The notes under the pieces were generated by a model. That model did not search any database and had not been told where the DNA came from. It saw nothing but the letters and a program-made list of their open reading frames with translations. Below are positions 1 through 9,304 of a DNA stretch of 64,000 bases, piece after piece (position 1 is the stretch's first letter; each line of letters begins with the position of its first letter). The DNA is from Pedobacter steynii (lineage in GTDB: Bacteria > Bacteroidota > Bacteroidia > Sphingobacteriales > Sphingobacteriaceae), in contig NZ_CP017141.1 of the NCBI RefSeq assembly GCF_001721645.1, positions 4,774,001-4,838,000 of the forward strand. Reading direction: 5' to 3'. The translations under genes and the position numbers were made by a program.

Positions 1-1
1 A

Positions 2-1786
2 GGCAATGATTTTTTACGGAAATGGTACATGACCTTCCAGAAAAATTATGCCTTTATCTCTAAAGAACCGGGTGGAAATCGTTTCATCCCGGGTGCACCT
101 GACCCGAACAACACCAATACATTTAACTTTAGTCAGGCTTTACCTTTTCTGCGGTACCAGACAGAAAATGGCTGGAAGTATCAGTTAAATGCCTACCTGA
201 GTTATAACCGGACTTTTGGAAAACACACTGTTGATGCTTTAGCCGTTTGGGAGCAGACAGAACGACATGCCTATAATGTAACTGCAAAAGCTTCTTCACC
301 GCTGACCTCCATTGATCAGATGTTTGTTTATTCAAATGATGAAGCGAACAGAACCGGAACCGGTTTTGAAGGTTTAGGGGCCAGCAGCGCATGGGTCGGT
401 AAATTGAATTATAATTTTGACAACCGTTATCTGGTTGATTTCTCATTCAGATATGATGGAAGTACCTTGTTTGCAAAAGATAAAAGATGGGGATTTTTTC
501 CATCTGTGTCATTGGCATGGAGGGTATCTCAGGAAAGCTTTTTTAAAGATGCAGTAAGTTGGGTAAACGATTTGAAATTGCGCGTCTCTCATGGGACAAC
601 CGGAAATCTGTTAGATGTGAACAGTGATCCGCTTCCGGCATTTACTTATACACCAACTTATCAAAACGCCGGAAGTTATATTTTTGGTGATAACCTGTAT
701 ACGACCATTGCACCGGGAGCAACACCAATCCCGAATGTAACCTGGGCTACAATCGAAAACTCCAATATCGGACTTGACTTTGACCTGCTAAATAACCGTT
801 TGTCAGGAAGCATCGAGGTGTTCAGGAATAGAATGAAAGATATTTTAGGTCGCCGTACAGTTACGCTACCGGATTCTTATGGTCAGACACTGGCCGCCGA
901 GAATTATGCGGAACGTTCTTTCCGGGGTTCAGAGCTTACTTTAAACTGGAAAGGTTCTGCGGGCAACGAAATTTCGTATGGCATATACGGAAATATAGGT
1001 TATGCGGTAGACAGGTGGGACATTTTAGACCAGGGCGCAGATTATCTGGAAGGGGGAAACCGCCATTGGCAATCCGCTATCGGGCAACCTGCCGACCGGC
1101 TGTTTGGCTTTAAGGCTAAAGGAATTATTCGCACCCAGGCCGAATTGGATCAGCTGATTGCAAGCGGCTATAAAACTTATGGACGCACACCATATCTAGG
1201 TGCGATTTTGTATGAGGACATCAGAGGAGATAACTATACGCCAGGACCAGATGGAAAAGTAGATGATAATGATATTCAGTTGTTGAGTAACAACAATAAA
1301 CCGAGGATAAATTTTGGTTTAGGCTTTAATGTGAGCTGGAAAGGATTTACAATAGATACTCATTTTCAGGGTGTAGGAGGGTACGACAGGATGATCAGTA
1401 ACCTGGAAGGTGGCGGCATGCGCCAGCATGGAGGGAGTTTCAGAACGTATTATCCGATCTGGGCAGACGATGTATGGACCCCGGATAATCCGGATGGAAA
1501 ATATCCTCGTGTAGTGGGTGCCAACTGGGCGGAATCCGGAACGAACAACTCTACTTTCTGGATCAGAAACGGTGCTTATCTCCGATTGAGGAACCTGAAT
1601 ATTGCGTATAATTTACCTCAAAGCTGGTTGAGTACAGTAAAGCTTTCCGGTGCTCAGGTGTTTCTGAATGGAACTAATTTGCTGACCATTTCAGATATGA
1701 AAGAGTTTCAGGATCCGGAACAGAGGTATTATGATTCCTTTCCTGTAATGAAAACATTTACTCTTGGATTAAACGTCAAATTTTAA
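2..1786 (+). CDS. SusC/RagA-type TonB-dependent outer membrane receptor, C-terminal part
   Basis: The frame is already open at base 2, so the gene starts upstream of the window and only about 594 C-terminal codons are present. This part is rich in alternating aromatic and polar residues typical of transmembrane beta strands, and ends in a terminal Phe (TLGLNVKF) as outer membrane barrels do. SusC proteins import glycan oligomers across the outer membrane using TonB energy, with a SusD lipoprotein as lid. That assignment is supported by the SusD gene 18 bases downstream on the same strand. The missing upstream part should carry the signal peptide, the carboxypeptidase-like domain and the plug. 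The substrate cannot be read from the sequence. Confidence 0.93.
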   Translation, partial: GNDFLRKWYMTFQKNYAFISKEPGGNRFIPGAPDPNNTNTFNFSQALPFLRYQTENGWKYQLNAYLSYNRTFGKHTVDALAVWEQTERHAYNVTAKASSPLTSIDQMFVYSNDEANRTGTGFEGLGASSAWVGKLNYNFDNRYLVDFSFRYDGSTLFAKDKRWGFFPSVSLAWRVSQESFFKDAVSWVNDLKLRVSHGTTGNLLDVNSDPLPAFTYTPTYQNAGSYIFGDNLYTTIAPGATPIPNVTWATIENSNIGLDFDLLNNRLSGSIEVFRNRMKDILGRRTVTLPDSYGQTLAAENYAERSFRGSELTLNWKGSAGNEISYGIYGNIGYAVDRWDILDQGADYLEGGNRHWQSAIGQPADRLFGFKAKGIIRTQAELDQLIASGYKTYGRTPYLGAILYEDIRGDNYTPGPDGKVDDNDIQLLSNNNKPRINFGLGFNVSWKGFTIDTHFQGVGGYDRMISNLEGGGMRQHGGSFRTYYPIWADDVWTPDNPDGKYPRVVGANWAESGTNNSTFWIRNGAYLRLRNLNIAYNLPQSWLSTVKLSGAQVFLNGTNLLTISDMKEFQDPEQRYYDSFPVMKTFTLGLNVKF

Positions 1787-1804
1787 CTGATCATCGTACT
1801 TATC

Positions 1805-3568
1805 ATGAAAAAAATTATCTTATATATATTAGTCATCTCACTTTCGACAAGCTGTAAGAAGGTTTTAGATGTCGAAAATATCAATAGCTATAGCCCTGAA
1901 AAGGTGTGGAATGATGCTAATTTAGCCAATGCCTATATGGCAAATATCTATTCTGTTTTTGGGAACTGGAATGCAGCTGCCGACTGGAGATCAGATCAGC
2001 TGGCCGGTATTCCTTTTTATCCGGATGCGGTTAGCGTAACCAACGGTGGACTTGGCAACTGGGATTATGGCCGGATCCGTTTAATCAATCAGGCTTTGGT
2101 TGATGTAGAAAAGGGCTCTTTGCCCACCGCAGATAAAAATGCGATCCTTGGTCAGGCTTATTTTTTAAGGGCCTATGTTTATTTTGGGATGGTCGCTACC
2201 TATGGTGGGGTACCTTATATCAAAATTCCTCAGGACAGATATGCTGATGATCTGGATGTACCTAGAAACTCTACCAAAGAGTGTTTTGAGTTTATCGCAA
2301 AAGATCTGGATCAGGCCATTGCAATGCTACCTAAAAAAACTGCTCCATCATCAGGTAACTGGGGAAAAATTGATGGCAATTTCGCACTGGCATTTAAAGC
2401 AAAGGTCTTATTGTACAAAGCATCCCCGCAATTTAATCCTTCGAGTCCATGGGACAATACTTTCTGGGCTGATGCTTATACCACTAATAAATTAGCCTAT
2501 GATGATTTGAAAGGACAAGGATTTGCACTGGTAGATAATTATTCAAATATTGCGCTGACCGAACGAAATAGTGAAGTTATTTTTTCTGTGATCAATAAGT
2601 TCCCGAACAAGGTAGCGAATTGGGATAATGGTACCCGTCCGGGTTCATTGAGCAGAGGACCGGCGGGATCTTGCCCGACCTGGAATTTTGTAAAAGCTTT
2701 TCCGATGAAAGATGGTAAATTATACAATGACCCTACAGGTGCTTATTACAAAACGGATGAGCAGTTTTTGAAATCTTACTGGGAAAACAGAGATCCAAGG
2801 TTTGATAAGTCCATATTGTGGAATGGAAAAGCCTATCCTGTTTCCGGTAAAGTGGATGGATACAGACAGTACACCGCTCTTGGGGTAGCTCCGGCATTGG
2901 ATAACTTCGGAATTAATCCGAACTCTACCGAGAAATCAGAAAATGGAAACCGTTATACAGGGCTTTTTATCTTAAAAAATAGCAGATTAGATTTAAAACA
3001 GGAACAGGTAGAGCAATATGATACAGATTTTGTGTTGATGCGCTTTGCGGAAGTGATGCTGAATTATGCGGAAGCGGCAAATGAAACTGGTCGTGCTGCA
3101 GAGGCTCTGGACATTTTAAAGCAAATCCGCAAGCGTGCAGGTATTGACCCGGGGGCAGCTGCTAATTATGGAATTATCGCCATAAGCCGGGATCAGATCA
3201 GAAAAGCCATAATGGATGAGCGAAATATTGAGTTTTGCTTTGAGGGGCACCGGTTCAATGATTTACGCCGCTGGAGAATGTTCAATGTGTTAAATAACAA
3301 TCCCAAATACGGAATTGAATCGATTGCCATATCAGCAGACGGATCGGAAATGCCGATCAGTGCGGCTGCAGCTCAGGCTAAAGCAAATCAGTTAAAGGAA
3401 AATAATTTTAAATATGTTGTTTTGCAAATACCAAGAACAGGAGTGCAGATGAATGTGGTACCTGATAAGTATTACTTTGCTCCGATATCACAAACTATAA
3501 TTGGTAAGACTAAAAAATTAGAACAGAATAAAGACTGGGGTGGAACGTTTGATCCGACACTCCATTAG
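1805..3568 (+). CDS. SusD/RagB family outer membrane glycan-binding lipoprotein
   Basis: 587 residues with a lipoprotein signal peptide: a short hydrophobic run, then STSC with the lipid-anchored Cys at residue 17, followed by KK. The body matches the SusD fold, with the N-terminal part around residues 20-130 and conserved helical TPR-like segments such as GQAYFLRAYVYF and the C-terminal EVMLNYAEAANETGRAAEAL and RRWRMFN regions. SusD proteins sit on the cell surface over the SusC pore and bind the incoming glycan. The gene follows the SusC gene by 18 bases and is clearly cotranscribed with it. Its length is usual for the family. I cannot infer the ligand. Confidence 0.95.
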   Translation: MKKIILYILVISLSTSCKKVLDVENINSYSPEKVWNDANLANAYMANIYSVFGNWNAAADWRSDQLAGIPFYPDAVSVTNGGLGNWDYGRIRLINQALVDVEKGSLPTADKNAILGQAYFLRAYVYFGMVATYGGVPYIKIPQDRYADDLDVPRNSTKECFEFIAKDLDQAIAMLPKKTAPSSGNWGKIDGNFALAFKAKVLLYKASPQFNPSSPWDNTFWADAYTTNKLAYDDLKGQGFALVDNYSNIALTERNSEVIFSVINKFPNKVANWDNGTRPGSLSRGPAGSCPTWNFVKAFPMKDGKLYNDPTGAYYKTDEQFLKSYWENRDPRFDKSILWNGKAYPVSGKVDGYRQYTALGVAPALDNFGINPNSTEKSENGNRYTGLFILKNSRLDLKQEQVEQYDTDFVLMRFAEVMLNYAEAANETGRAAEALDILKQIRKRAGIDPGAAANYGIIAISRDQIRKAIMDERNIEFCFEGHRFNDLRRWRMFNVLNNNPKYGIESIAISADGSEMPISAAAAQAKANQLKENNFKYVVLQIPRTGVQMNVVPDKYYFAPISQTIIGKTKKLEQNKDWGGTFDPTLH

Positions 3569-3588
3569 TAAAAAACTGGTTACATTAG

Positions 3589-3617
3589 GTTCTGCAGGAG
3601 CGTTGCTGCTGCAGAAC
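3589..3617 (+). other. Hairpin between susD-like and oxidoreductase genes
   Basis: A perfect 9-base inverted repeat, GTTCTGCAG and CTGCAGAAC, is separated by 11 bases in the 163-base gap after the SusD gene. No T tract follows it, so it is not an intrinsic terminator. It could protect the 3' end of the susCD message or lower expression of the downstream genes, but that is inference. Confidence 0.35.
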
Positions 3618-3731
3618 ATTTATAATGTATGTACAAATAGTTTTATAGGATCATTTTTAAGCTTAATTTGCCTGGATAAATCAATTTACCAGAATCAACA
3701 CATAAGACCGAATAATAACCACTAAACAACA

Positions 3732-5012
3732 ATGGAACCGAAAAAAACAACAACGCAAACAACGAGAAGAGATTTCATTACCAAGGCCGCCGTCGGAATG
3801 GCGGCTTTCACTATTGTGCCCCGCTATGTATTAGGAGGAACTGGATTTATCGCGCCCAGCGACAAACTAACCAAGGCCGTAATCGGCGTGGGGTCTATGG
3901 GACGTGGACATTTTGGCTACGATGGAACACAGGTTGTAGCAATATGCGATGTAGATACCAGACACCTTAACAAGGCGGCATCTATGTTAGACAAGGGCGT
4001 TAAAACCTTTAGCGATTATCGCGAGCTGATTAAATTGCCCGAAGTAGACATTGTACACATTGCTACCCCTCCTCATTGGCATGGGATTATGTCAGTTGAT
4101 GCAGCCAATGCAGGTAAGGACATCTGGTGTGAAAAACCAATGACCCATACTATCGGAGAAGGTAAACGGGTAATGGAGGCGGTACAAAAACATGGAAGTA
4201 TGTTCCGCTTGAATACCTGGTTCAGGTTTAAAGATACTTTTTACGGAATGGGAACCACCGTAAAACCAGTTAAGAAATTAGTGGACAGTGGTTTATTGGG
4301 ATGGCCTTTAAAGGTTACCGTAGGTAAACATACCGGATATGACTGGAAGTTTTATTGGGTAGGTAAGGACAACCTTGCGCCTCAACCTGTACCAGCGGAA
4401 CTGGATTACGACAGGTGGCTTGGTCCGGCACCTTATAAGCCTTATAATGAACATCGTGTTCACCAGACTTTCCGCGGATACTGGGACTATGATGGGGGTG
4501 GGCTGAGCGATATGGGACAGCATTACATTGATCCTATCCAGTACTTTTTAGGCAAGGATGATACCAGTCCGGTTTCTGTAGAAATCGATGCCCCACAACA
4601 ACACACTGATGCAGTGGGTACCTGGAGAAGGATTACTTATACCTATGCAGATGGTTGTCAGATTATTTTAGACGGCGAAGGAAAGGATACCAATGTGCCT
4701 TATATCGAAGGTCCTAAAGGTAAACTTTATCCGGGATTTAAGTCGGATATCCCGGACCTGGAGCGTAAGCTGGCGGCATTCCCTGAGCCTGCACCACAAA
4801 TGACGGATTTTGTAACCTCTGTTAAAACCAGACAGAAGTTTGCTTTAAATGAAGAAAACGGACACCGTTCCTGTAACATTGTAAACATGGGACTGATTGC
4901 CCTGAGACTGGGCCGTTCATTAAAGTTTGATCCGGTAAAACAGGAATTTATTGATGACGAAGGTGCAAACAGACTGATTAATCCGGTAATGCGTGCCCCT
5001 TATACCATTTAA
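3732..5012 (+). CDS. Gfo/Idh/MocA family oxidoreductase with Tat-type signal
   Basis: 426 residues. The N-terminus carries a twin-arginine type signal (TRRDFITKAA, RR at residues 12-13, then a hydrophobic stretch to about residue 35), so the enzyme is probably exported already folded with its cofactor. The Rossmann fold starts near residue 49 with VIGVGSMGRGHF, and the family motif EKPM lies at residues 134-137 with the usual catalytic Lys135. These enzymes oxidise or reduce sugar hydroxyls with NAD(P). Its place after SusC/SusD and before a DUF1080 protein suggests a role in making or handling 3-keto glycosides. The downstream gene begins 28 bases after the stop. The exact substrate is unknown. 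Confidence 0.9.
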   Translation: MEPKKTTTQTTRRDFITKAAVGMAAFTIVPRYVLGGTGFIAPSDKLTKAVIGVGSMGRGHFGYDGTQVVAICDVDTRHLNKAASMLDKGVKTFSDYRELIKLPEVDIVHIATPPHWHGIMSVDAANAGKDIWCEKPMTHTIGEGKRVMEAVQKHGSMFRLNTWFRFKDTFYGMGTTVKPVKKLVDSGLLGWPLKVTVGKHTGYDWKFYWVGKDNLAPQPVPAELDYDRWLGPAPYKPYNEHRVHQTFRGYWDYDGGGLSDMGQHYIDPIQYFLGKDDTSPVSVEIDAPQQHTDAVGTWRRITYTYADGCQIILDGEGKDTNVPYIEGPKGKLYPGFKSDIPDLERKLAAFPEPAPQMTDFVTSVKTRQKFALNEENGHRSCNIVNMGLIALRLGRSLKFDPVKQEFIDDEGANRLINPVMRAPYTI

Positions 5013-5040
5013 ATTAACCTGTTCCCTTAAAGAAACTCAA

Positions 5041-8000
5041 ATGAATACTTTACCCCCTATTACGATGATAAAAAAGATATGCTTTATCCTGCTGGCTGTA
5101 GTTGTGCTGCAAAATGTAGCTCAGGCACAGGATAAAAAGGACCAACGTACGGTCAGCACCCGTATTGCCGATCTGCTGGCTCAAATGCCGGCACAGGATG
5201 AAAAACTGCTGAAAAATAATGTGAACGATATCGCTCAGCTTGGAGAAGACGGATATGTTACCTTAATTACCGGGCTTGCCGCTCCAGGCAAAGGAAACAA
5301 CTCGCTGCTGGAATATGCAATTGGCGGTTTTTCTGGTTATATCACCCAAAATGGGCAGGAAAACTGGAGAAAAATGGCGGTAAACGCTTATTGTAAAGCT
5401 TTACCAAAACTTACAGATCCACAAAACAAATCATTTATTATCAGCCAGCTGGAACTTGTCGGTAAAGATGATGCGGTATCTTGCCTGCAAGGTTTTCTGG
5501 GTGATCCGCTGCTGGCGGATCCTGCCGGAAGAGCGCTGGTTAAAATCAATACAGTAGCTTCAAAAACAGCCATGCTAACGGCATTGCCACAGGCAAATGG
5601 CGCCGCAAAACTTTCCATCATTGAATCTTTGGGAGACAGCCGGTTTAAAGAAGCTGCACCGGCCATTAATGCATTGGCTACAAGTACCGATGTAAATACC
5701 GCTAAAGTATCATTATATGCCCTTGCCTATATCGCAGATCCTTCTTCGGAAAGCGTACTGGCTGCGGCTGCCGAAAAAAGCGGATATAAATATGAAAATA
5801 CCAATGCTACGGGAGTTTACCTGATCTACGCAGAGCAATTGCTGAAAAATGGTAACGCTGCGCTTGCAAAACAGATTGGCGAAAAGATATTGGCCAAAAC
5901 TACTGCTGATGAACTTGTAAATGTTCGCACGGGTGCACTAAAGATTTTGGTAGATGCCAATAAAGAAAATAATGGGGAAATCCTTTTAAATGCTGCCGGA
6001 GATAAAAATGCCAAATATCGTGCGGCCGCACTTAAATTTGCTGTCCCTTATGTAACCGCTGCTTCAACTCCTGCCTGGCTTAATAAACTGAACAAAGTTG
6101 AGGATGATGCGAAAGCGGATGTGTTATACATGCTTGGCGAAAGCAATGCCAAAGAAGCGTTGCCGGCAATCCTTAAGTTGTTTAAAAGTAAAAATCAAAA
6201 TGTGAGGTTTGCAGCAATTAATGCGGCTACAAATATTGGTCAGGATCAGGTGCTTCCTGAGCTCCTGAAGGCGATGAGTAAGGGCGATGCTGCTGATGTG
6301 ACGGCTATTTCAGCTGCGATAGACCGGATGAAAGGAAACGGAATCACACAAAAGGTGGCTGCTGCTATTCCTTCTGCCAGACCTGAAGTGCAGATCGCAT
6401 TAATCAATATCCTGGCTTCGCGCGCTGCAAATTCCGAATTAAATACGGTTTACGATCAGTTGAAAAGTAAGAATCCGCAAGTACAGGAAGCTGCATATGC
6501 TGCTTTAAGCAGGGTGGTGGTAAAGGATGATTTACCAAAGTTGTTTACCTTATTGAACGAAAGTTCAGGAGCGCAGGAACTGGCGGTACAATCTGCAATT
6601 ATTGCTGCTGTAAATGGTCCCGGTGATCAATCGCAACAGGTGGATGCGGTATTGCAACAAATGGCTACTGCTCCGGAAAGTAAAAAACTGCTTTTCTATA
6701 AAGTGCTGGCAGGTTTAGGAGGAGAGAAATCTTTAAAGGCGGTAAATGATGCCTATGATTCGGGCAATGACCAGGTTCAGAAAGCCAGTCTGGAAGCTTT
6801 GTCTTCATGGGTAGATGGCAGCGCTGCTCCTTCATTAATTAAGATTGCACGTACGACAAAAAATCCTGAATTTTTGAATACCGCTATTGCCGGTTATTTA
6901 CGTTCTATCGCAGAAAGCAAAGATCCTGCAGAACAGAAATTATTATTGCTGCGCAATGCCATGGCTGTGGCGCAGACTCCGGAACAGAAAAACCAGATTT
7001 TAAAGGCTACTGAGCAGGCTAAATGTTTCAATGCCATCATTTTTGCAGGTAAATATTTAGACGATCCTGCTTTACAGCAGGCAGCAGCAAATGCGGTCAT
7101 GAACATTACCCTGGCCGGTGAGTATAACGGAGACCTGGTTAAAGGATTGTTAAACAAAACTATTGAAGTGATTACCGGTGGAGATAGCGGTTACCAGAAA
7201 GAGGGAATGCGCAAATATATTTCGGAGATGAAAGCAGGCGCAGGTTTTGTTTCCATGTTTAATGGAACAAATTTAACCGGATGGAAAGGCCTTGTCGGAG
7301 ATCCGATCAAACGTTCGAAAATGGACGCGAAAACACTGGAAGCAGAGCAGACAAAAGCAGATGAAAAAGCGATAGAGAGCTGGAAAGTAGTGAATGGTGA
7401 ATTGCAGTTTGCAAGCCATGGAGACAATCTGGCTACCGTTAAGAAGTATGCTGATTTCGAAATGCTGGTAGATTGGAAAATCATTGATGATAAAAAAGGA
7501 GAGGGGGATGCCGGAATTTACCTTCGTGGTACTCCTCAGGTTCAGATCTGGGACAATGCCCGCACAAAGGTTGGCGCTCAGGTAGGTTCTGGAGGTTTAT
7601 ACAACAACCAGGTGAATGAAAGCAAACCGCTTAAAGTAGCTGATAATAAACTGGATGAATGGAATACCTTCCGTATTTTGATGAAAGGCGACCGTGTGAC
7701 CGTTTATTTAAATGGGGTGCTGGTAACGGACAATGTGATTCTGGAAAATTACTGGAATAAAAACATGGCCATTTTTGCTGAAGAGCAGATAGAATTGCAG
7801 GCACATGGTTCTCCGGTGGCTTACCGCGATCTTTATATCAGGGAGCTTCCACGTGTTAAACCTTTTGAACTGAGTGCTCAGGAAAAAAAAGAAGGTTATA
7901 AAGTACTTTTTGATGGTACGAACATGCACAACTGGATGGGAAATACCACCGATTATGTAATCGAAGATGGAAACATTGCCATTCGTCCGAAACCTGGAAA

Positions 8001-8484
8001 AGGTTCTGGTGGTAACTTGTTTACCAAAGAAGAGTTCAGCGATTTTATCTATCGCTTTGAATTTCAATTGACTCCCGGAGCTAATAACGGCTTGGGAATC
8101 AGGGCTCCGTTAGAAGGTGATGCTGCTTATGCAGGGATGGAACTACAAATACTGGATAGTGAAGCACCGATCTATAAAGACCTGCATGTTTACCAGTATC
8201 ATGGCTCTATCTATGGAACAGTTCCTGCGAAACGGGGATTCTTGAAGCCCGTAGGAGAGTGGAACTATGAAGAGGTAATTGTAAAAGGTCCTAAAATTAA
8301 AGTGATCCTGAATGGAACGGTGATCCTGGATGCAGACATTACCGATGCCAGAAAAAATGGCGCTGCTGATGGACAGCCTCATCCTGGTTTGTTACGTAAT
8401 AGTGGTCACATTGGTTTCCTTGGGCACGGTTCTCCGGTACAGTTCAGGAATATAAGAATCAAAGACCTGAGTAAAGGCAAATAG
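5041..8484 (+). CDS. HEAT-repeat protein with two C-terminal DUF1080 (3-keto-disaccharide hydrolase) domains
   Basis: About 1147 residues. I prefer the ATG at 5041, with 5065 as an alternative; both are followed by a signal peptide (CFILLAVVVLQ...AQAQ), and no start further upstream gives a better one. Residues about 40-700 are a long run of Ala/Leu-rich helical pairs of HEAT/armadillo type. Two jelly-roll DUF1080 domains follow: the first from about residue 733 (FNGTNLTGWKG), the second from about 952 (LFDGTNMHNWMG) to the end. DUF1080 proteins have been linked to cleavage of 3-keto glycosides, which fits the oxidoreductase just upstream. Most DUF1080 proteins have one domain and no HEAT array, so this architecture is unusually large. 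It is probably periplasmic. Confidence 0.88.
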   Translation: MNTLPPITMIKKICFILLAVVVLQNVAQAQDKKDQRTVSTRIADLLAQMPAQDEKLLKNNVNDIAQLGEDGYVTLITGLAAPGKGNNSLLEYAIGGFSGYITQNGQENWRKMAVNAYCKALPKLTDPQNKSFIISQLELVGKDDAVSCLQGFLGDPLLADPAGRALVKINTVASKTAMLTALPQANGAAKLSIIESLGDSRFKEAAPAINALATSTDVNTAKVSLYALAYIADPSSESVLAAAAEKSGYKYENTNATGVYLIYAEQLLKNGNAALAKQIGEKILAKTTADELVNVRTGALKILVDANKENNGEILLNAAGDKNAKYRAAALKFAVPYVTAASTPAWLNKLNKVEDDAKADVLYMLGESNAKEALPAILKLFKSKNQNVRFAAINAATNIGQDQVLPELLKAMSKGDAADVTAISAAIDRMKGNGITQKVAAAIPSARPEVQIALINILASRAANSELNTVYDQLKSKNPQVQEAAYAALSRVVVKDDLPKLFTLLNESSGAQELAVQSAIIAAVNGPGDQSQQVDAVLQQMATAPESKKLLFYKVLAGLGGEKSLKAVNDAYDSGNDQVQKASLEALSSWVDGSAAPSLIKIARTTKNPEFLNTAIAGYLRSIAESKDPAEQKLLLLRNAMAVAQTPEQKNQILKATEQAKCFNAIIFAGKYLDDPALQQAAANAVMNITLAGEYNGDLVKGLLNKTIEVITGGDSGYQKEGMRKYISEMKAGAGFVSMFNGTNLTGWKGLVGDPIKRSKMDAKTLEAEQTKADEKAIESWKVVNGELQFASHGDNLATVKKYADFEMLVDWKIIDDKKGEGDAGIYLRGTPQVQIWDNARTKVGAQVGSGGLYNNQVNESKPLKVADNKLDEWNTFRILMKGDRVTVYLNGVLVTDNVILENYWNKNMAIFAEEQIELQAHGSPVAYRDLYIRELPRVKPFELSAQEKKEGYKVLFDGTNMHNWMGNTTDYVIEDGNIAIRPKPGKGSGGNLFTKEEFSDFIYRFEFQLTPGANNGLGIRAPLEGDAAYAGMELQILDSEAPIYKDLHVYQYHGSIYGTVPAKRGFLKPVGEWNYEEVIVKGPKIKVILNGTVILDADITDARKNGAADGQPHPGLLRNSGHIGFLGHGSPVQFRNIRIKDLSKGK

Positions 8485-8513
8485 TAGAATTAATTATAAA
8501 ATTCTTATTCAGG

Positions 8514-8550
8514 AAACAACGGGCAATTTGTATTTGCCCGTTGTTTTCAT
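8514..8550 (+). terminator. Intrinsic terminator of the SusCD/DUF1080 operon
   Basis: A 13-base perfect stem (AAACAACGGGCAA pairing with TTGCCCGTTGTTT) with a 7-base loop begins 29 bases after the stop of the large DUF1080 gene. The right arm ends in a T-rich stretch. It marks the end of the glycan operon. Confidence 0.85.
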
Positions 8551-8570
8551 TTAGACGGTATAATAACTGA

Positions 8571-8756
8571 TCAGGATTCGTCTTTGGTGTTCTTTACCAG
8601 ACTAATGCCGGAAACAAAAAAGATAAGGCCAATTATGGATACGACAATTAGCTCCCTTGTCTGAACGGCATGTTTTAAAAAACCATATCCGGCATAGATT
8701 AAACCAATAATCCCTAGGATGGTTAAAATGGTTCCAAAAATTCGTTTTACATTCAT
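8571..8756 (-). CDS. Small two-helix inner membrane protein
   Basis: 61 residues starting MNVKRIFGTILT. Two hydrophobic segments are clear, about residues 6-28 and 38-54, joined by a short polar loop (KHAVQTREL), with a charged tail KNTKDES. Short Bacteroidota membrane proteins of this form are common, but I do not recognise a named function. It is convergent with the glycan operon and separated from it by the terminator. An overlapping frame of similar length starts slightly upstream but lacks any membrane pattern. Confidence 0.6.
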   Translation of the reverse strand: MNVKRIFGTILTILGIIGLIYAGYGFLKHAVQTRELIVVSIIGLIFFVSGISLVKNTKDES

Positions 8757-8879
8757 AACTTCTTTTTAGTCTATGTGGATGCAATATCTATGCCGTATCC
8801 CTTAAAAGGTCTCTTAAGCCCTTTTTGCACTTGTTGGCACAACCTTTGTCTTATTAAAGTTACATTTAAAGACTACACT

Positions 8880-9254
8880 ATGAAAAAGACAATTCAAATT
8901 TTCAGCATGCTTCTGATCGCGATGACGATCATGGTATCCTGTAAGAAAGACAAAGATCCGGCGACGACAGACTTTTTTATAGGTACCTACAAAGGTCCGA
9001 TTTCCTATAAGAAAGGTGACACAGACATCTCTAGAACGGATGGAAAAATTACCGTAAGTAAAGTTGGAGACACCTATAATTTTTATTTCGGAAGTGATAT
9101 TCCGGACATTAAAGGTGTGAAATTCGAAAAATCCGGCGACAACTCTTATGTGAGTGTGGGTTCAGGTCTTACGGGGATCACCATTGATGCCAGTAAATTA
9201 AAAATGTTAGTCATTAGAGATGGCGCAACCTGGACAGCCGACTGTAACAGGTAA
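8880..9254 (+). CDS. Small secreted lipoprotein of unknown function
   Basis: 124 residues from the ATG at 8880; in-frame codons upstream do not add a plausible start. The N-terminus MKKTIQIFSMLLIAMTIMVSCKKDKD is a typical Bacteroidota lipoprotein signal with the lipobox Cys at about residue 21 followed by KKDKD. The mature part is rich in Gly, Ser, Thr and aromatic residues and looks like a small beta-sandwich or barrel of the lipocalin-like kind. No catalytic motif is visible. It is a single gene followed by a strong terminator. Confidence 0.72.
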   Translation: MKKTIQIFSMLLIAMTIMVSCKKDKDPATTDFFIGTYKGPISYKKGDTDISRTDGKITVSKVGDTYNFYFGSDIPDIKGVKFEKSGDNSYVSVGSGLTGITIDASKLKMLVIRDGATWTADCNR

Positions 9255-9274
9255 CAGCATACAATTCAACAGGA

Positions 9275-9304
9275 AAAGCCTGCCGGTTCCGGCAGGCTTT
9301 TTTA
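9275..9304. terminator. Bidirectional intrinsic terminator
   Basis: A perfect 12-base stem, AAAGCCTGCCGG and CCGGCAGGCTTT, with a two-base loop lies between two convergent genes. A and T runs flank both sides, so it can stop transcription from either direction. Confidence 0.9.

Noticed and set aside
3540..3725. 61-codon open frame after the SusD gene
   Set aside because: It starts inside the SusD coding region, spans a hairpin and shows no protein-like pattern or ribosome site.
8602..8784. 60-codon frame overlapping the small membrane protein gene
   Set aside because: The overlapping frame at 8571-8756 has two clean membrane helices; this one has none.
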